A stretch of DNA of 64,000 bases from Oscillospiraceae bacterium (GCA_009776305.1 WRLY01000004.1:62001-126000), one strand, 5' to 3'; positions 27,182 through 37,048 are shown, counted from the first letter of the stretch. Numbers and translations: made by a program. Notes: generated from the sequence alone by a model not told the origin.

Positions 27182-28635
27182 TTCGCCACCCCCGGTTTCA
27201 TTTTGTAATACTCAGTACGATTTTGATAAACCCTTGCCGCCCCGACTAATTTCTCCTCAGAAAAAGCATCTCCGATAAGCTGAAATCCCACGGGCAAACC
27301 CTTTTCGTCAAATCCGCAGGGAAGCGAAACTGCGGGAAGCCCCGCTAAATTTACCGATACAGTATATATGTCGCCCATATACATTTTCATTGGGTCATTG
27401 AGATTTTCAGCGAGCTTGTACGCCGTTGTGGGTGCAACGGGGGAAATGAGCATGTCAAACCCCTCAAAAAGCCGATTATATTCCTGTTTAATAAGTGCAC
27501 GGGTTTGTAACGCCTTTTTGTAATAAGCATCGTAATACCCCGACGAAAGTACAAAAGAACCCAGCATTATTCTTCTTTTTACCTCCGCGCCGAACCCTTC
27601 GCTCCTTGAAAAGCGATAAACTTCTGAAAGGGTTTTTGCGTTCGGACTGCGGTAACCGTATTTTAAGCCGTCATACCGCGAAAGGTTTGAAGAAGCCTCG
27701 GCGCAGGCGATGATATAATAAGCGGAAACCATATATTCCGTCAACGGCATGTCGAATTCCTCAACAATCGCTCCCGCCGCCTCAAGCTCCTTTGCCGCCG
27801 CTAAAACGGCGCGTTTTACGCCGCCATCAATTCCCTGAGCAAAGTAATTACGGGGCAGTCCGATTTTTACTCCGTCAAGCCGCTTGTCATAAGCTTCGGC
27901 AAAATCAAATGGCTTTTCAATCACGCAGGTGCTGTCCCTGTTATCCGTTCCGGAAATTACCGACAACATAGCCGCGCAGTCGTCTATATTATTTCCGATA
28001 ACTCCGATTTGGTCAAGGGACGAGGCGTAAGCAATCAGCCCGTACCGCGACACCGAACCGTAAGTCGGCTTAATCCCCGTAACGCCGCAAAAAGCGCAGG
28101 GCTGACGGATACTTCCGCCCGTGTCAGAGCCCAGCGACAGTGGAATTTCCCGCCCGGCTACCGCCGCCGCGCTTCCCCCCGATGAACCGCCCGCTACACG
28201 CTCAGAGTCCCACGGGTTTAAAACCGCACCTTTGTTTCCTGTTTCACTTGAGCCGCCCATAGCAAATTCGTCCATATTAAGCTTTCCGACGACAATCATA
28301 CCCGCCTGCTCTAATTTGTCAATTACCGTAGCGTTATATACGGGAATATAGCCGCCAAGCATTTTAGAAGCGCAGGTGGTTTCGAGCCCTGTGGTGGAAA
28401 TATTATCCTTTACGGCAATCGGAACACCCGCAAGCGGTGAAATTTCTTCTCCGGCGTTAATTTTTTTCTGTATTTCTTCAGCGCGTTTAAGCGCTGAATC
28501 TTTGTTTAAGGCTAAAAAAGCGTTATATCTGTTTTTATCTGCCGCGTTTATGCAAGCGTCAGCCGCTTCGGATACGCTTAATTCTTTTGCCTTTATTAAT
28601 TTAGATAATTCTAAAGCGTTCATGTCAAATTTCAT
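27178..28635 (-). CDS. gatA: Asp-tRNA(Asn)/Glu-tRNA(Gln) amidotransferase subunit A
   Basis: A 485-residue amidase-signature enzyme that releases ammonia from glutamine for tRNA amidation. The amidase signature is GGSSGGSAAAVAGREIPLSLGSDTGGSIRQP, giving the Ser-cisSer-Lys triad with the lysine in VPIAVKDNI. The start overlaps the purL stop by four bases. Its partner gatC is about 7.4 kb upstream in the same run rather than adjacent. Confidence 0.98.
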   Translation of the reverse strand: MKFDMNALELSKLIKAKELSVSEAADACINAADKNRYNAFLALNKDSALKRAEEIQKKINAGEEISPLAGVPIAVKDNISTTGLETTCASKMLGGYIPVYNATVIDKLEQAGMIVVGKLNMDEFAMGGSSETGNKGAVLNPWDSERVAGGSSGGSAAAVAGREIPLSLGSDTGGSIRQPCAFCGVTGIKPTYGSVSRYGLIAYASSLDQIGVIGNNIDDCAAMLSVISGTDNRDSTCVIEKPFDFAEAYDKRLDGVKIGLPRNYFAQGIDGGVKRAVLAAAKELEAAGAIVEEFDMPLTEYMVSAYYIIACAEASSNLSRYDGLKYGYRSPNAKTLSEVYRFSRSEGFGAEVKRRIMLGSFVLSSGYYDAYYKKALQTRALIKQEYNRLFEGFDMLISPVAPTTAYKLAENLNDPMKMYMGDIYTVSVNLAGLPAVSLPCGFDEKGLPVGFQLIGDAFSEEKLVGAARVYQNRTEYYKMKPGVAK

Positions 28636-31600
28636 TTGAAATAATTAACCCCGCTTTCAAAAACAGGCAAAAACTTGTTCCCCGAAATATTTTTCCCCGT
28701 ATAATCGTTATAGCGTTCCGTATGAGCCATTTTCCCAAGAATCCGACCGTCGGGACTGCAAATACCCTCTATTGCCCACACCGAGCCGTTGGGATTGTGC
28801 GCTGTATCCATAGAGGGATTACCGCTGTAATCCACGTATTGAAAAGCGATTTGTCCGTTTGATTTTAACTTCTCCAACACTTCATCAGGCGCTGTGAACC
28901 GCCCCTCCCCGTGCGAAATCGGCTGAACATATATATCGTCGGGAACGCATTTTGACAGCCACGGCGAAAGGACGCCGGCTATACGCGTTCTTACATAGCG
29001 GGATTGATGCCGACCTATACGGTTAAAAGCAAGCGTGGGCGAAACCTCCGTGAGCGGCGTTATTTCACCGTAGGGGAGCAATCCTAATTTAACAAGCGCC
29101 TGAAACCCATTGCATATACCGAGAATTAAGCCGTCCCTGTTTTTGATTAATTCATGAACCGCGCTGACAAGCCGCTCGTTACGGAATAACGAAACTATGA
29201 ATTTACCTGAGCCATCGGGTTCGTCGCCGCCTGAAAAGCCGCCGGGGAAAATAATCATCTGAGCTGAGGCTATTGCTTTTTCAAGCGCGGTAACAGATTC
29301 GAGTAGCATTTGGGGCGTAAGATTGCGTACAAGTACAATTTCGCTTATCCCCCCCGCACGTTCAATCGCCGCCGCAGTGTCATATTCGCAATTGGTTCCC
29401 GGGAAAACAGGAATCACCGCCTTTGGTTTAGCCAAATCCGTAACAGCCGCTCCGCTGTACGGTGCGCCCCGTTTTCTGAAAGTGATTTTTTCCGTAATTT
29501 CGACTCCGCCGCATTGGGCTGCGAGCGTTGGCGTTGACTTCGTGTCAATGTCAACAAGATTTGCAATAACGGGAAATACGCTTTCAAGGGGGGATTCCCA
29601 CTGTTCGCAAAGTTTTTCCAAAGAAACGCCGTTTATTTCGGAGACTTCTTGGGTATGCCCCAACATGTAAAAGCCGTCAAGCTCTTCTGATGCCTCAAAA
29701 ATTATCGAGCCGAAACGGCGCTCGAATAACATATTGTCAGTTTTCCCCGAAAAGCCAATCTTATTTCCCAACGCCATTTTAATAATACCGCCGTAAACGC
29801 CGCCGTTTTCACAAGCCCAGGCGGACAATACTTTTGCGGAGTTGCACAACTCTGCATACTTTTCCCAAGCGGTTCTAAGCGCCGCGTAATCGGGCAGATT
29901 TTCTGAATTTAAAGGCGTTTCCAGTAAATAAACAGGATTCCCCGATTTTTTAAATTCGGGGCTGATTAATCGGGTTGCATTACTTACACCGACAGCGAAA
30001 GATATGAGGGTTGGCGGCACATCTAAATTTATATCGCCGTGGCTTCCGGTGAAACTGCCTGACATTGAATCTTTTCCTCCGATAGCCGCGATTTTCAAGC
30101 CCATTTGTGCTGAAAACGCGCCCAGCATAGCCGAAAAGGGTAACCCCCATCTTTCGTCGTCGTCGTTTACACGTGGAAAATATTCCTGTAATGTAAGATG
30201 AATTGTATCAATAGTAACCCCCGCCGCAATTAGTTTTGCCACAGAAGTAACAACAGCGTAAACCGAGCCTCCGAAAGGGTCTGTTTCAGTAAAATAGGGG
30301 TCAAAACCGTAAGCCATAACAGAGGCGGTTTGCGAGTCGCAATTGGGTAAAAGCGCCGCCATGACCTGTGTTTCCGTTAAAGCGTACTTGCCGCCGAAAG
30401 GCATGAAAACACTTCCCGCGCCGATTGAATTGTCAAAACGTTCAACCAATCCTTTTTGCGAGCAGAAATTTAAGTCCGCCGCTAAATCAAATAATCTTTC
30501 GGCAAACGGTTTATTTGATGTTTTATTATGGCTGGCACAATTCACCCCTGCATTAGGCATAGGCAGGTAAACTTCTGCGGTTCTCACAGCGCCGTTGGTA
30601 TTTAAAAACTCCCTGTCAATATCAACGATTTTCTGCCCTCGCCATGTCATGACAAGGCGTTTTTGCTCTGTTGCTTCAGCTACGACGGAGGTTTCAATAT
30701 TTTCGGTTTCGGCATGATTCAATAGCGCAGGTAAATCTTTTTTTGAAATTACCACAGCCATACGCTCCTGTGATTCCGAAATCGCAAGCTCGGTTCCGTT
30801 CAAGCCTTCGTACTTCACGGGAAAATTATCAAGATTTATTTCAACGCCGTCGGCTAATTCGCCGATAGCTACAGCCGCTCCGCCCGCGCCGAAATCATTG
30901 CACCGCTTAATCAGTTTTGTTACGTCGGGATTACGGAAAAGCCGCTGAAGCTTGCGCTCTTCAGGCGCGTTACCTTTTTGCACCTCTGCAGCGCACTCCG
31001 ACACCGTATCAGAGCCGTGGGTTTTGGAAGAGCCGGTAGCGCCGCCTATTCCGTCCCGCCCTGTTCGCCCGCCGAGTAAAACGACAATATCACCCGCCGA
31101 CGGACTTTCCCTCCGCACCGAAGAAACTGAAGCCGCGCCGATTACCGCGCCCGTTTCTAAGCGTTTGGCTACATATCCCTCGTGATACAATTCTTTTACA
31201 AATCCTGTGGCAATTCCGATTTGGTTACCGTATGAGCTGAACCCTTCGGCGGCAGTTACGGTTAATTTTTTCTGCGGAATCTTGCCCTGTAAGGTTTGGT
31301 TCAGTGATTTTCGCGGGTCGCCCGCGCCTGTAATCCGCATAGCCTGATAAACGTAAGCCCTCCCCGAAAGCGGGTCCCGGATTGCGCCGCCTATGCAGGT
31401 TGACGCACCACCGTAAGGCTCTATTTCAGTGGGGTGATTATGTGTTTCATTCTTGAAAAATAACAGGTTGTCGCCGACCTTAATTGTACAGGCGTTATTC
31501 TCCTCGGATTCGTCAAGCATAGGTAATCCGCCGCGCTTTTTAAAATATCGCATGGCGGCGGTGGCTATATTCATCAATGTAGTGGGTTTGCCGTCGTTTA

Positions 31601-32354
31601 CCGATAAGAACAGCTCATAAGCTTTTTGAACCCGCTTGTCTTTTATATCCACCGATTCAATAATTGTGTTGAATGTCGTATGTCTGCAATGGTCTGACCA
31701 GTAGGTGTCAAGCACCCGAATTTCGGTAAGCGTGGGTTTGCGGTTTTGAGATTTGAAGTATTCACGAATCATCTCAAGGTCGTCGCGGGACATAGCCAAC
31801 GATAAAGTATTGGGGCTCTCTATATCGGAAAAGTCAATTTCAGGGATATTTTCGGTTTGTCTGACTTCATAATTTTTTAGCGTATTTGGCTTGTCACTGT
31901 CGGCTATGCGGTTTTCAAGCGGATTGATTATATATGATTTTACCCGCTCGTACTCTGAATAGGTAATGCCGATAAAAGCGAAAACTTTAGCGGTTTTTAC
32001 GATAGGACGCCTACCGCTCAACAGCATTTGAACGCACTGCTCACATGAGTCGGCTCGCATATCGAACTGACCCGGCAACGGCTCTACATACAATAAGCGC
32101 GTTTCGTCGGGAAAAACGGGTAATTTTTCCTTGTAATAAACGTCGCTCACAGGTTCGCTTAATACTGTGCTGATTATATCAGGCAAGCTGTCTTCAGAAA
32201 TATTTTGTATGTCGTAACGGTTAAATAACCGTAACGAAATATTACGCAGCCCAAGCGTTTCAATCAATTCGTTTTGAATGAGCAGGGCGGCTGTGTCAAA
32301 ACCTTTTCTTTTTTCTACATAACAGCGAAAAACCTTTTCGGACGTGTTGTTCAT
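28632..32354 (-). CDS. purL: Phosphoribosylformylglycinamidine synthase, large single-chain type
   Basis: A 1240-residue FGAM synthase, the glutamine-dependent step 4 of purine synthesis, with synthase and glutaminase fused. N-terminal domain, linker with TYWSDHCRHTTF, two AIRS-like halves (FFKNETHNHPTEIEPYGGA; GGTG-type loops), and a C-terminal class I amidotransferase with IFPGGFSGGDEPDGSGKF, the nucleophile in GICNGFQALVKLGLLP, and ISHGEGRF. I choose ATG 32354 because AGGGATGG lies upstream; the track ATG is 12 nt earlier. Sits between mreB and gatA. Confidence 0.98.
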   Translation of the reverse strand: MNNTSEKVFRCYVEKRKGFDTAALLIQNELIETLGLRNISLRLFNRYDIQNISEDSLPDIISTVLSEPVSDVYYKEKLPVFPDETRLLYVEPLPGQFDMRADSCEQCVQMLLSGRRPIVKTAKVFAFIGITYSEYERVKSYIINPLENRIADSDKPNTLKNYEVRQTENIPEIDFSDIESPNTLSLAMSRDDLEMIREYFKSQNRKPTLTEIRVLDTYWSDHCRHTTFNTIIESVDIKDKRVQKAYELFLSVNDGKPTTLMNIATAAMRYFKKRGGLPMLDESEENNACTIKVGDNLLFFKNETHNHPTEIEPYGGASTCIGGAIRDPLSGRAYVYQAMRITGAGDPRKSLNQTLQGKIPQKKLTVTAAEGFSSYGNQIGIATGFVKELYHEGYVAKRLETGAVIGAASVSSVRRESPSAGDIVVLLGGRTGRDGIGGATGSSKTHGSDTVSECAAEVQKGNAPEERKLQRLFRNPDVTKLIKRCNDFGAGGAAVAIGELADGVEINLDNFPVKYEGLNGTELAISESQERMAVVISKKDLPALLNHAETENIETSVVAEATEQKRLVMTWRGQKIVDIDREFLNTNGAVRTAEVYLPMPNAGVNCASHNKTSNKPFAERLFDLAADLNFCSQKGLVERFDNSIGAGSVFMPFGGKYALTETQVMAALLPNCDSQTASVMAYGFDPYFTETDPFGGSVYAVVTSVAKLIAAGVTIDTIHLTLQEYFPRVNDDDERWGLPFSAMLGAFSAQMGLKIAAIGGKDSMSGSFTGSHGDINLDVPPTLISFAVGVSNATRLISPEFKKSGNPVYLLETPLNSENLPDYAALRTAWEKYAELCNSAKVLSAWACENGGVYGGIIKMALGNKIGFSGKTDNMLFERRFGSIIFEASEELDGFYMLGHTQEVSEINGVSLEKLCEQWESPLESVFPVIANLVDIDTKSTPTLAAQCGGVEITEKITFRKRGAPYSGAAVTDLAKPKAVIPVFPGTNCEYDTAAAIERAGGISEIVLVRNLTPQMLLESVTALEKAIASAQMIIFPGGFSGGDEPDGSGKFIVSLFRNERLVSAVHELIKNRDGLILGICNGFQALVKLGLLPYGEITPLTEVSPTLAFNRIGRHQSRYVRTRIAGVLSPWLSKCVPDDIYVQPISHGEGRFTAPDEVLEKLKSNGQIAFQYVDYSGNPSMDTAHNPNGSVWAIEGICSPDGRILGKMAHTERYNDYTGKNISGNKFLPVFESGVNYFK

Positions 32355-32401
32355 TTTAAATACCATCCCTGTCCGGCGTCGGTGCGCCGTACTACTTACC
32401 T

Positions 32402-33409
32402 TTAATTTATAAGAATATTATCAAAGCCGTGAATATCATCAAGCACCTTTCCCGTGCCGACAGCCACGCAATTCAGAGGTTCTTCGGCGGCATATACGGG
32501 GATCCCCGTTTCTGATGAAATAAGCTTGTCAAGTCCTGAAAGAAGCGCGCCGCCGCCTGTTAAAATAATTCCGCACTCCATAATATCCGACGCCAGTTCG
32601 GGAGGCGTTTTTTCAAGGGTGGTCTTAACAGCTTCAATTATGGCGTTCACAGGGTCGATAATTGCTTCATAGATTTGGGGCGCGGAAATATCGACAGTTT
32701 TCGGAAGTCCGCCGATAAGGTCACGCCCGCGTATTTCACGCGATATGCTTTTTACGGGATTATAAACGCAGGCTATTTCCATTTTCAAAACCTCGGCTGT
32801 ACGTTCGCCGATTGCGAGATTGTGTTTCTTTTTAACATATGAAACTATTTTTTCATCTAATTCATCGCCCGCTACACGCAGGGATTTACTTGTCACTATT
32901 TCTCCAAGTGAAATAATGGCGACCTCACTTGTGCCGCCGCCGATGTCAACCACCATTTTCCCCTTTGGTTCACCAACTGACAACCCCGCTCCTATAGCAG
33001 CGGCTATAGGCTCTTCTATTAAATATGCGTCGCGCTCTCCCGCCCCCGCGCTTATTGCCGCTTCAATCACCGCACGTTTTTCAACCGCTGTAACGCCTGA
33101 CGGTATACAGATTACAACCCGAGGCTTTTTTGAAAGAAAGCCTCGTTTGCTTACTTTTCTGATAAAATATTTCAGCATAGTATGCGTGGTCTCAAAATCG
33201 GCAATTACGCCGTCTTTCATCGGGCGCAAGGCGATAATATTAGCGGGAGTGCGCCCAATCATCTTTTTGGCTTCACTGCCGACGGCTAATATGTTCTGTG
33301 TGTCAGTGTTTATGGCTACGACAGACGGCTCGTTTAAAACAATGCCTTTATTTTTGACAAAAACCAAGGTGTTCGCCGTTCCGAGGTCAATTCCCAAAGC
33401 TTTATTCAT
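32402..33409 (-). CDS. mreB: Rod shape-determining actin homologue MreB
   Basis: A 335-residue bacterial actin that organises elongasome movement. Start [35 protein letters not shown]-site motifs [17 protein letters not shown] and [15 protein letters not shown]. The ATG shares one base with the malic enzyme stop (TAATG), with GGAG upstream; the ORF track starts 30 codons early. No mreC/mreD follow: purL does. It could be an Mbl- or MreBH-type paralogue. Confidence 0.95.
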   Translation of the reverse strand: MNKALGIDLGTANTLVFVKNKGIVLNEPSVVAINTDTQNILAVGSEAKKMIGRTPANIIALRPMKDGVIADFETTHTMLKYFIRKVSKRGFLSKKPRVVICIPSGVTAVEKRAVIEAAISAGAGERDAYLIEEPIAAAIGAGLSVGEPKGKMVVDIGGGTSEVAIISLGEIVTSKSLRVAGDELDEKIVSYVKKKHNLAIGERTAEVLKMEIACVYNPVKSISREIRGRDLIGGLPKTVDISAPQIYEAIIDPVNAIIEAVKTTLEKTPPELASDIMECGIILTGGGALLSGLDKLISSETGIPVYAAEEPLNCVAVGTGKVLDDIHGFDNILIN

Positions 33410-34596
33410 TAAACATTCTCCTTGCAAATTCCCGAAACCCCGCTGTCTTGGGCGGCTTTTGCGACAGCCGCCGCAACGCAAGACGCAACGGCTCTGCACA
33501 GCGGACTCGGCACGATATAATTTTCAGTTAATTTATCATGGCTGACGCTTTCGGCAATCGCTTTTGCGGCGGCTATTTTCATTTCTTCATTAATACAGGA
33601 AGCGCGTGCGTCAAGCGTCCCTCTGAAAACGCCGGGAAAAGCTAAGGCGTTATTGATTTGATTGGGGAAATCACTTCTTCCCGTACCTACAATAACCGCG
33701 CCGCCCGCTTTAGCTGAATCGGGCATTATTTCGGGTGTGGGATTAGACATGGGGAACACAACGGGATTTTTATTCATGCTTTTTACCATTTCTTTTGTAA
33801 CGCAATCGGGTACTGATACGCCGATGAATATATCACTTCCCACCATTACATCGGCAAGCGTTCCTTTGTGGCGTTCGGGGTTTGTGGTTGCGGCAATTTT
33901 CAGTTTTTCAGCGTCCAAATTGCTCCTGCCCTCAAAAATCGCTCCGATACGGTCGCAAAGTATTATATTTTTTACGCCCGAATCGGCTAAAAGACGCGCA
34001 ACGGCAATGCCCGCCGCACCCGCGCCATTTATAACAACATTAATATTTTCAATCTTTTTTCCCGTCAGCCGCAATGAATTCAATACCGCTGCTAAAACAA
34101 CGATTGCCGTGCCGTGCTGGTCGTCGTGGAAAACAGGAATATCGCAACATTCTTTTAAGCGGCGCTCAATTTCAAAGCAACGGGGAGCGGATATATCCTC
34201 TAAATTAATTCCGCCGAAACTCCCCGACAACAATCGCACTGTATTAACAATTTCGTCAATATCGCGGGAACGTATACTAAGCGGAACAGCATCTACGTTT
34301 CCGAGCTCTTTAAAAAGAACGGCTTTGCCCTCCATGACGGGCATGGCGGCTTCAGCTCCTATATCACCGAGCCCCAACACTGCCGTGCCATCGGTTACAA
34401 TTGCGACCATATCGGAACGGCGGGTTAATAAATAGCTTTTGGCTATATCCTTTTGAATGGCAAGGCAAGGCTCTGCCACGCCGGGCGTATACGCTAAGGA
34501 TAAGTCCTCGGCGGTTTTAAGGGGGACGCGGCTTATGATTTCGATTTTCCCACGCCATTCATAATGTTTTTTTAAAGACTCCACCGCATAATCCAT
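33409..34596 (-). CDS. NAD(P)-dependent malic enzyme
   Basis: A 395-residue short-form malic enzyme, oxidatively decarboxylating malate to pyruvate. Motifs: [13 protein letters not shown], the tyrosine/lysine region with [29 protein letters not shown], metal-binding [11 protein letters not shown], Rossmann [18 protein letters not shown], and [13 protein letters not shown]. Directly downstream of the fumarase subunits, so fumarate can flow to malate and then pyruvate. Cofactor preference cannot be told reliably. Confidence 0.95.
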   Translation of the reverse strand: MDYAVESLKKHYEWRGKIEIISRVPLKTAEDLSLAYTPGVAEPCLAIQKDIAKSYLLTRRSDMVAIVTDGTAVLGLGDIGAEAAMPVMEGKAVLFKELGNVDAVPLSIRSRDIDEIVNTVRLLSGSFGGINLEDISAPRCFEIERRLKECCDIPVFHDDQHGTAIVVLAAVLNSLRLTGKKIENINVVINGAGAAGIAVARLLADSGVKNIILCDRIGAIFEGRSNLDAEKLKIAATTNPERHKGTLADVMVGSDIFIGVSVPDCVTKEMVKSMNKNPVVFPMSNPTPEIMPDSAKAGGAVIVGTGRSDFPNQINNALAFPGVFRGTLDARASCINEEMKIAAAKAIAESVSHDKLTENYIVPSPLCRAVASCVAAAVAKAAQDSGVSGICKENV

Positions 34597-34608
34597 AAAT
34601 ACTAACTC

Positions 34609-35136
34609 CTAATTCCTATTATATATGTTTTTGCCCTTGCAGTCTATAGCAACAATAAGCGGCATTTCATGAATGGTAAGCTTATATACAGCTTCCGCAC
34701 CTAAGTCCTCAAAAGCGATTAATTCGGCGCTTTTAACGCAAAGCGATAATAACGCTCCCGCGCCGCCGACAGCCGCGAGATACAGTCCCGAGTGTTCGCG
34801 TATTGCATCAATCACCGCTTTACTGCGCGAACCCTTGCCAATCATAACCCTTAACCCGCGTTGTATTAACTGCGGCGCGTAGGAATCCATACGGGAACTT
34901 GTAGTCGGACCGATTGAGCCTATAACCCGTCCCTGAGGCGCGGGACACGGACCTGCATAATATATAACCTGTCTGTTTATATCAAACGGCAAAGGTAAAC
35001 CGCTGTAAAGTAACTCCGTCATGCGCTTATGGGCGGCATCCCGTCCGGTAAAGATTTCCCCCGATAATAATATCTGTTCGCCCGCGCATAAGCTTTCGGT
35101 GATTTTTGTTGTAAAAGGCGTTGTGATTTTTTTCAT
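34609..35136 (-). CDS. Class I fumarase (Fe-S hydro-lyase) beta subunit
   Basis: A 175-residue C-terminal-type subunit of the two-subunit Fe-S fumarate/tartrate hydratase family. Visible: LLSGEIFTGRDAAHKRM, YYAGPCPAPQGRVIGSIGPTTSSRMDSY, MIGKGSRSKAVIDAIREHSG and AVGGAGALLS. The start overlaps the alpha stop by four bases. Converts fumarate, including that released by PurB, to malate. L-tartrate dehydratase is an alternative, but context favours fumarase. Confidence 0.93.
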   Translation of the reverse strand: MKKITTPFTTKITESLCAGEQILLSGEIFTGRDAAHKRMTELLYSGLPLPFDINRQVIYYAGPCPAPQGRVIGSIGPTTSSRMDSYAPQLIQRGLRVMIGKGSRSKAVIDAIREHSGLYLAAVGGAGALLSLCVKSAELIAFEDLGAEAVYKLTIHEMPLIVAIDCKGKNIYNRN

Positions 35137-35984
35137 AAAATTATTGTCCTGTGACGCGTTGCATGACAGCCGATATTAACGGCTATGGGTAGTCCCGCGA
35201 TATGGGTGGGATATGTCAGTACATTTACGCCGAGCGCGGTTGTTCGTCCGCCAAATCCTGCCGCGCCGATTCCCAGGTTATTGATTCGTTCAAGCACACC
35301 AGCTTCAAAATCCGCCCAAAGCGGTTGAGGATTAATTTCGCCTAAATCGCGTAAGAGGGCTTGTTTTGACAACAGCGCGGCTTTTTCCAAAGTTCCGCCT
35401 ATGCCTACGCCCGCTATAATTGGCGGGCAGGGATTTGCCTCCGCGAGCCTGACGGTTTCTACTATAAAATCTGCCGCGCCCGAAAGTCCGTCGGAGGGCT
35501 TTAACATTTTAACAGCACTCATGTTCTCACTGCCGAAACCTTTTGGCATTACGGTTATTCGTAAAAAATCGCCCTCTGTAAAGTCGTAATGTATAACTGC
35601 GGGAGTATTGTCGCCTGTGTTTATGCGGTCTATCGGGTCGCGGACTACGCTGTTTCTGCAATATCCGTCCCTGTAACCTCGCCTTACGCCCTCATTTATA
35701 GCTACGCTAATGTCGCCGTTTACGTGAACGTCCGAACCCAGCCAAACAAACACTACCGACATACCGGTATCCTGACAAACGGGTAAATTTTCCCGCTCGG
35801 CAATTTCAGCATTTTCCGAAAGCAAAGCCAATACCGCCCCCGCGAGCGGCGACGTCTCGCGAAGCTGTGCTTTCGACAGTGCGGCGCGTATATCCCCGCC
35901 GATGCAAACGTTTGCCTTAACGCATAATTCCGCGACAGCCTGCGTTATTTGTTCAGTTTCTATAAAACGCAGATTACGAGCCAT
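35133..35984 (-). CDS. Class I fumarase (Fe-S hydro-lyase) alpha subunit
   Basis: A 283-residue alpha subunit carrying the 4Fe-4S cluster. Cluster-ligand regions: NLPVCQDTGMSVVFV, PCPPIIAGVGIGGTLEKAALLSK and the C-terminal VNIGCHATRHRTI. The oxygen-labile cluster fits an anaerobe. AGAGGTAACCGGAA precedes the ATG. A 73-nt gap with a hairpin separates it from gatC. Confidence 0.94.
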   Translation of the reverse strand: MARNLRFIETEQITQAVAELCVKANVCIGGDIRAALSKAQLRETSPLAGAVLALLSENAEIAERENLPVCQDTGMSVVFVWLGSDVHVNGDISVAINEGVRRGYRDGYCRNSVVRDPIDRINTGDNTPAVIHYDFTEGDFLRITVMPKGFGSENMSAVKMLKPSDGLSGAADFIVETVRLAEANPCPPIIAGVGIGGTLEKAALLSKQALLRDLGEINPQPLWADFEAGVLERINNLGIGAAGFGGRTTALGVNVLTYPTHIAGLPIAVNIGCHATRHRTIIL

Positions 35985-36013
35985 TTCCGGTTACCTCTTG
36001 TTAGTATAATCCT

Positions 36014-36048
36014 TTAACTTAAGCAACAAGAAATGTTTCTTAAGTTAA
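36014..36048. repeat. Intergenic inverted repeat between gatC and fumarase
   Basis: TTAACTTAAG and CTTAAGTTAA form a perfect 10-bp stem with a 15-nt loop. No T run follows on the minus strand, so it is probably not a terminator; it may be an mRNA processing or stability element. A TATACT box lies just beyond it. Confidence 0.6.
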
Positions 36049-36057
36049 TCGAGTATA

Positions 36058-36345
36058 TCATTCAACTGTCTTAGGTGCTATAAGGGTTTCAAAATCCCTG
36101 TCAGGCGCGTTTTTCAAAATCAGCTCGGGGTCAAACGACGCCTCTGTTTCGTCGGCGCGAAAAGCGTTGACGTTATCAAAAGGATGACTGCGTTCGGGTA
36201 TGTTTTCGGTATCAAGCTCTCCGAGGCGTGCCATGCTGTCAAGGATTTTTTCAAGCTCCCCGGTCAGCTTTTGTTTTTGGTCGTCCTCGAATGTTAAGCA
36301 GGATAAATCCTCTAAATATGAAATCAATTTATCATCTATTTGCAC
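36058..36345 (-). CDS. gatC: Asp-tRNA(Asn)/Glu-tRNA(Gln) amidotransferase subunit C
   Basis: A 95-residue GatC, the small subunit that wraps and stabilises GatA. Signatures: LISYLEDLSCLTFEDDQKQKLTGELEKILD and the C-terminal RADETEASFDPELILKNAPDRDFETLIAPKTVE. GTG start with GGAGGG upstream, overlapping the DapF-like gene by 14 nt. Separated from gatAB by fumarase, malic enzyme, mreB and purL. Confidence 0.93.
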   Translation of the reverse strand: MQIDDKLISYLEDLSCLTFEDDQKQKLTGELEKILDSMARLGELDTENIPERSHPFDNVNAFRADETEASFDPELILKNAPDRDFETLIAPKTVE

Positions 36346-36943
36346 AAGAGCCCTCCACAGAAAGTAAATTTTCAGAACCTGTAAGGGTTACTTCACTGTT
36401 ACCCCTGTCCCAATTAACAATGAAAGTATTTCCGCCAAAGGAAACATTTGTGCGGTTGAGTAATATTTTCTGACACATCATGGCGGCTGTTCCCGCAACA
36501 CAGGCGGCTTCGGGCGTAAAGTCGGTTTCGGGTTGCCCCTTTTGCCATAACCGGACTTTAATATTCTCTTTGTCAAGCACCTGAATAAACACAATGCTTG
36601 CCCCTTTCGGAAACAATACGTGTGTTCCGAGCGCAGAGCCCAATTTCTGCACATCAACGCTGTCAACATCGTCAACAAACACTGCGCCGTGAGGGTTTCC
36701 GAAAGACATAGCGGTGACTTTGTAGCACTCGCCGTCAACCATAAACGGGTCGTTGATACAAGTCGGAGTTGATTTGTGCTCCACCGGAACAAGGACAGGG
36801 ACGGTAATCGGCTTTCCGAGAGAAACAGTTATATTACCCGCCGCCGGCTTGAGTTCTTTCGGAACAATGACGGTAACGTCCTGCGTTACAGGAATTGTAA
36901 CGGACGCGCCTAATGAAATGGTCATATTGTTTGTAGCTAACAT
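36332..36943 (-). CDS. Truncated diaminopimelate epimerase-like protein
   Basis: A 203-residue protein matching only the C-terminal half of DapF: VTAMSFGNPHGAVFVDDVDSVD, LGTHVLFPKGASIVFIQVLDKENIKVRLWQKG, then FIVNWDRGNSEVTLTGSE. The catalytic loop ETLACGTGAC reads ETDFTPEAAC, so the catalytic cysteine is gone; the N-terminal domain with the other cysteine is replaced by a short beta-rich segment. Epimerase activity is unlikely. ATG 36943 has GGAGG eight nt upstream. It overlaps gatC, so it is expressed with it; role unknown. Confidence 0.7.
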   Translation of the reverse strand: MLATNNMTISLGASVTIPVTQDVTVIVPKELKPAAGNITVSLGKPITVPVLVPVEHKSTPTCINDPFMVDGECYKVTAMSFGNPHGAVFVDDVDSVDVQKLGSALGTHVLFPKGASIVFIQVLDKENIKVRLWQKGQPETDFTPEAACVAGTAAMMCQKILLNRTNVSFGGNTFIVNWDRGNSEVTLTGSENLLSVEGSCANR

Positions 36944-36990
36944 ATCATTTACCTCCATAATAGAATACTCCTGAATTTTTTAATCTGTAT

Positions 36991-37035
36991 TGTATTCAAA
37001 ATCTGAACATTTCAGATTTTGAATACAGGTTCTTA
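36991..37035. repeat. Palindromic repeat copy 2, between gdhA and the DapF-like gene
   Basis: A perfect 16-bp stem (TGTATTCAAAATCTGA / TCAGATTTTGAATACA, 36991-37027) with a 5-nt loop. The last 25 nt (37011-37035) match copy 1 at 25665-25689 in the opposite orientation with one mismatch. Neither strand has a clean T run here. Confidence 0.8.
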
Positions 37036-37048
37036 AACTGTAGGCAAG

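Noticed and set aside
32820-33545. 241-aa plus-strand ORF opposite mreB
   Set aside because: Antisense shadow of mreB: no family features and no ribosome site; mreB is unmistakable on the minus strand.
33662-34435. 257-aa plus-strand ORF opposite malic enzyme
   Set aside because: Ser/Ile-rich shadow produced by codon usage of the minus-strand malic enzyme.
36014-36048. Hairpin between gatC and fumarase as a terminator
   Set aside because: No T run follows on the minus strand and the genes on both sides look like one run.
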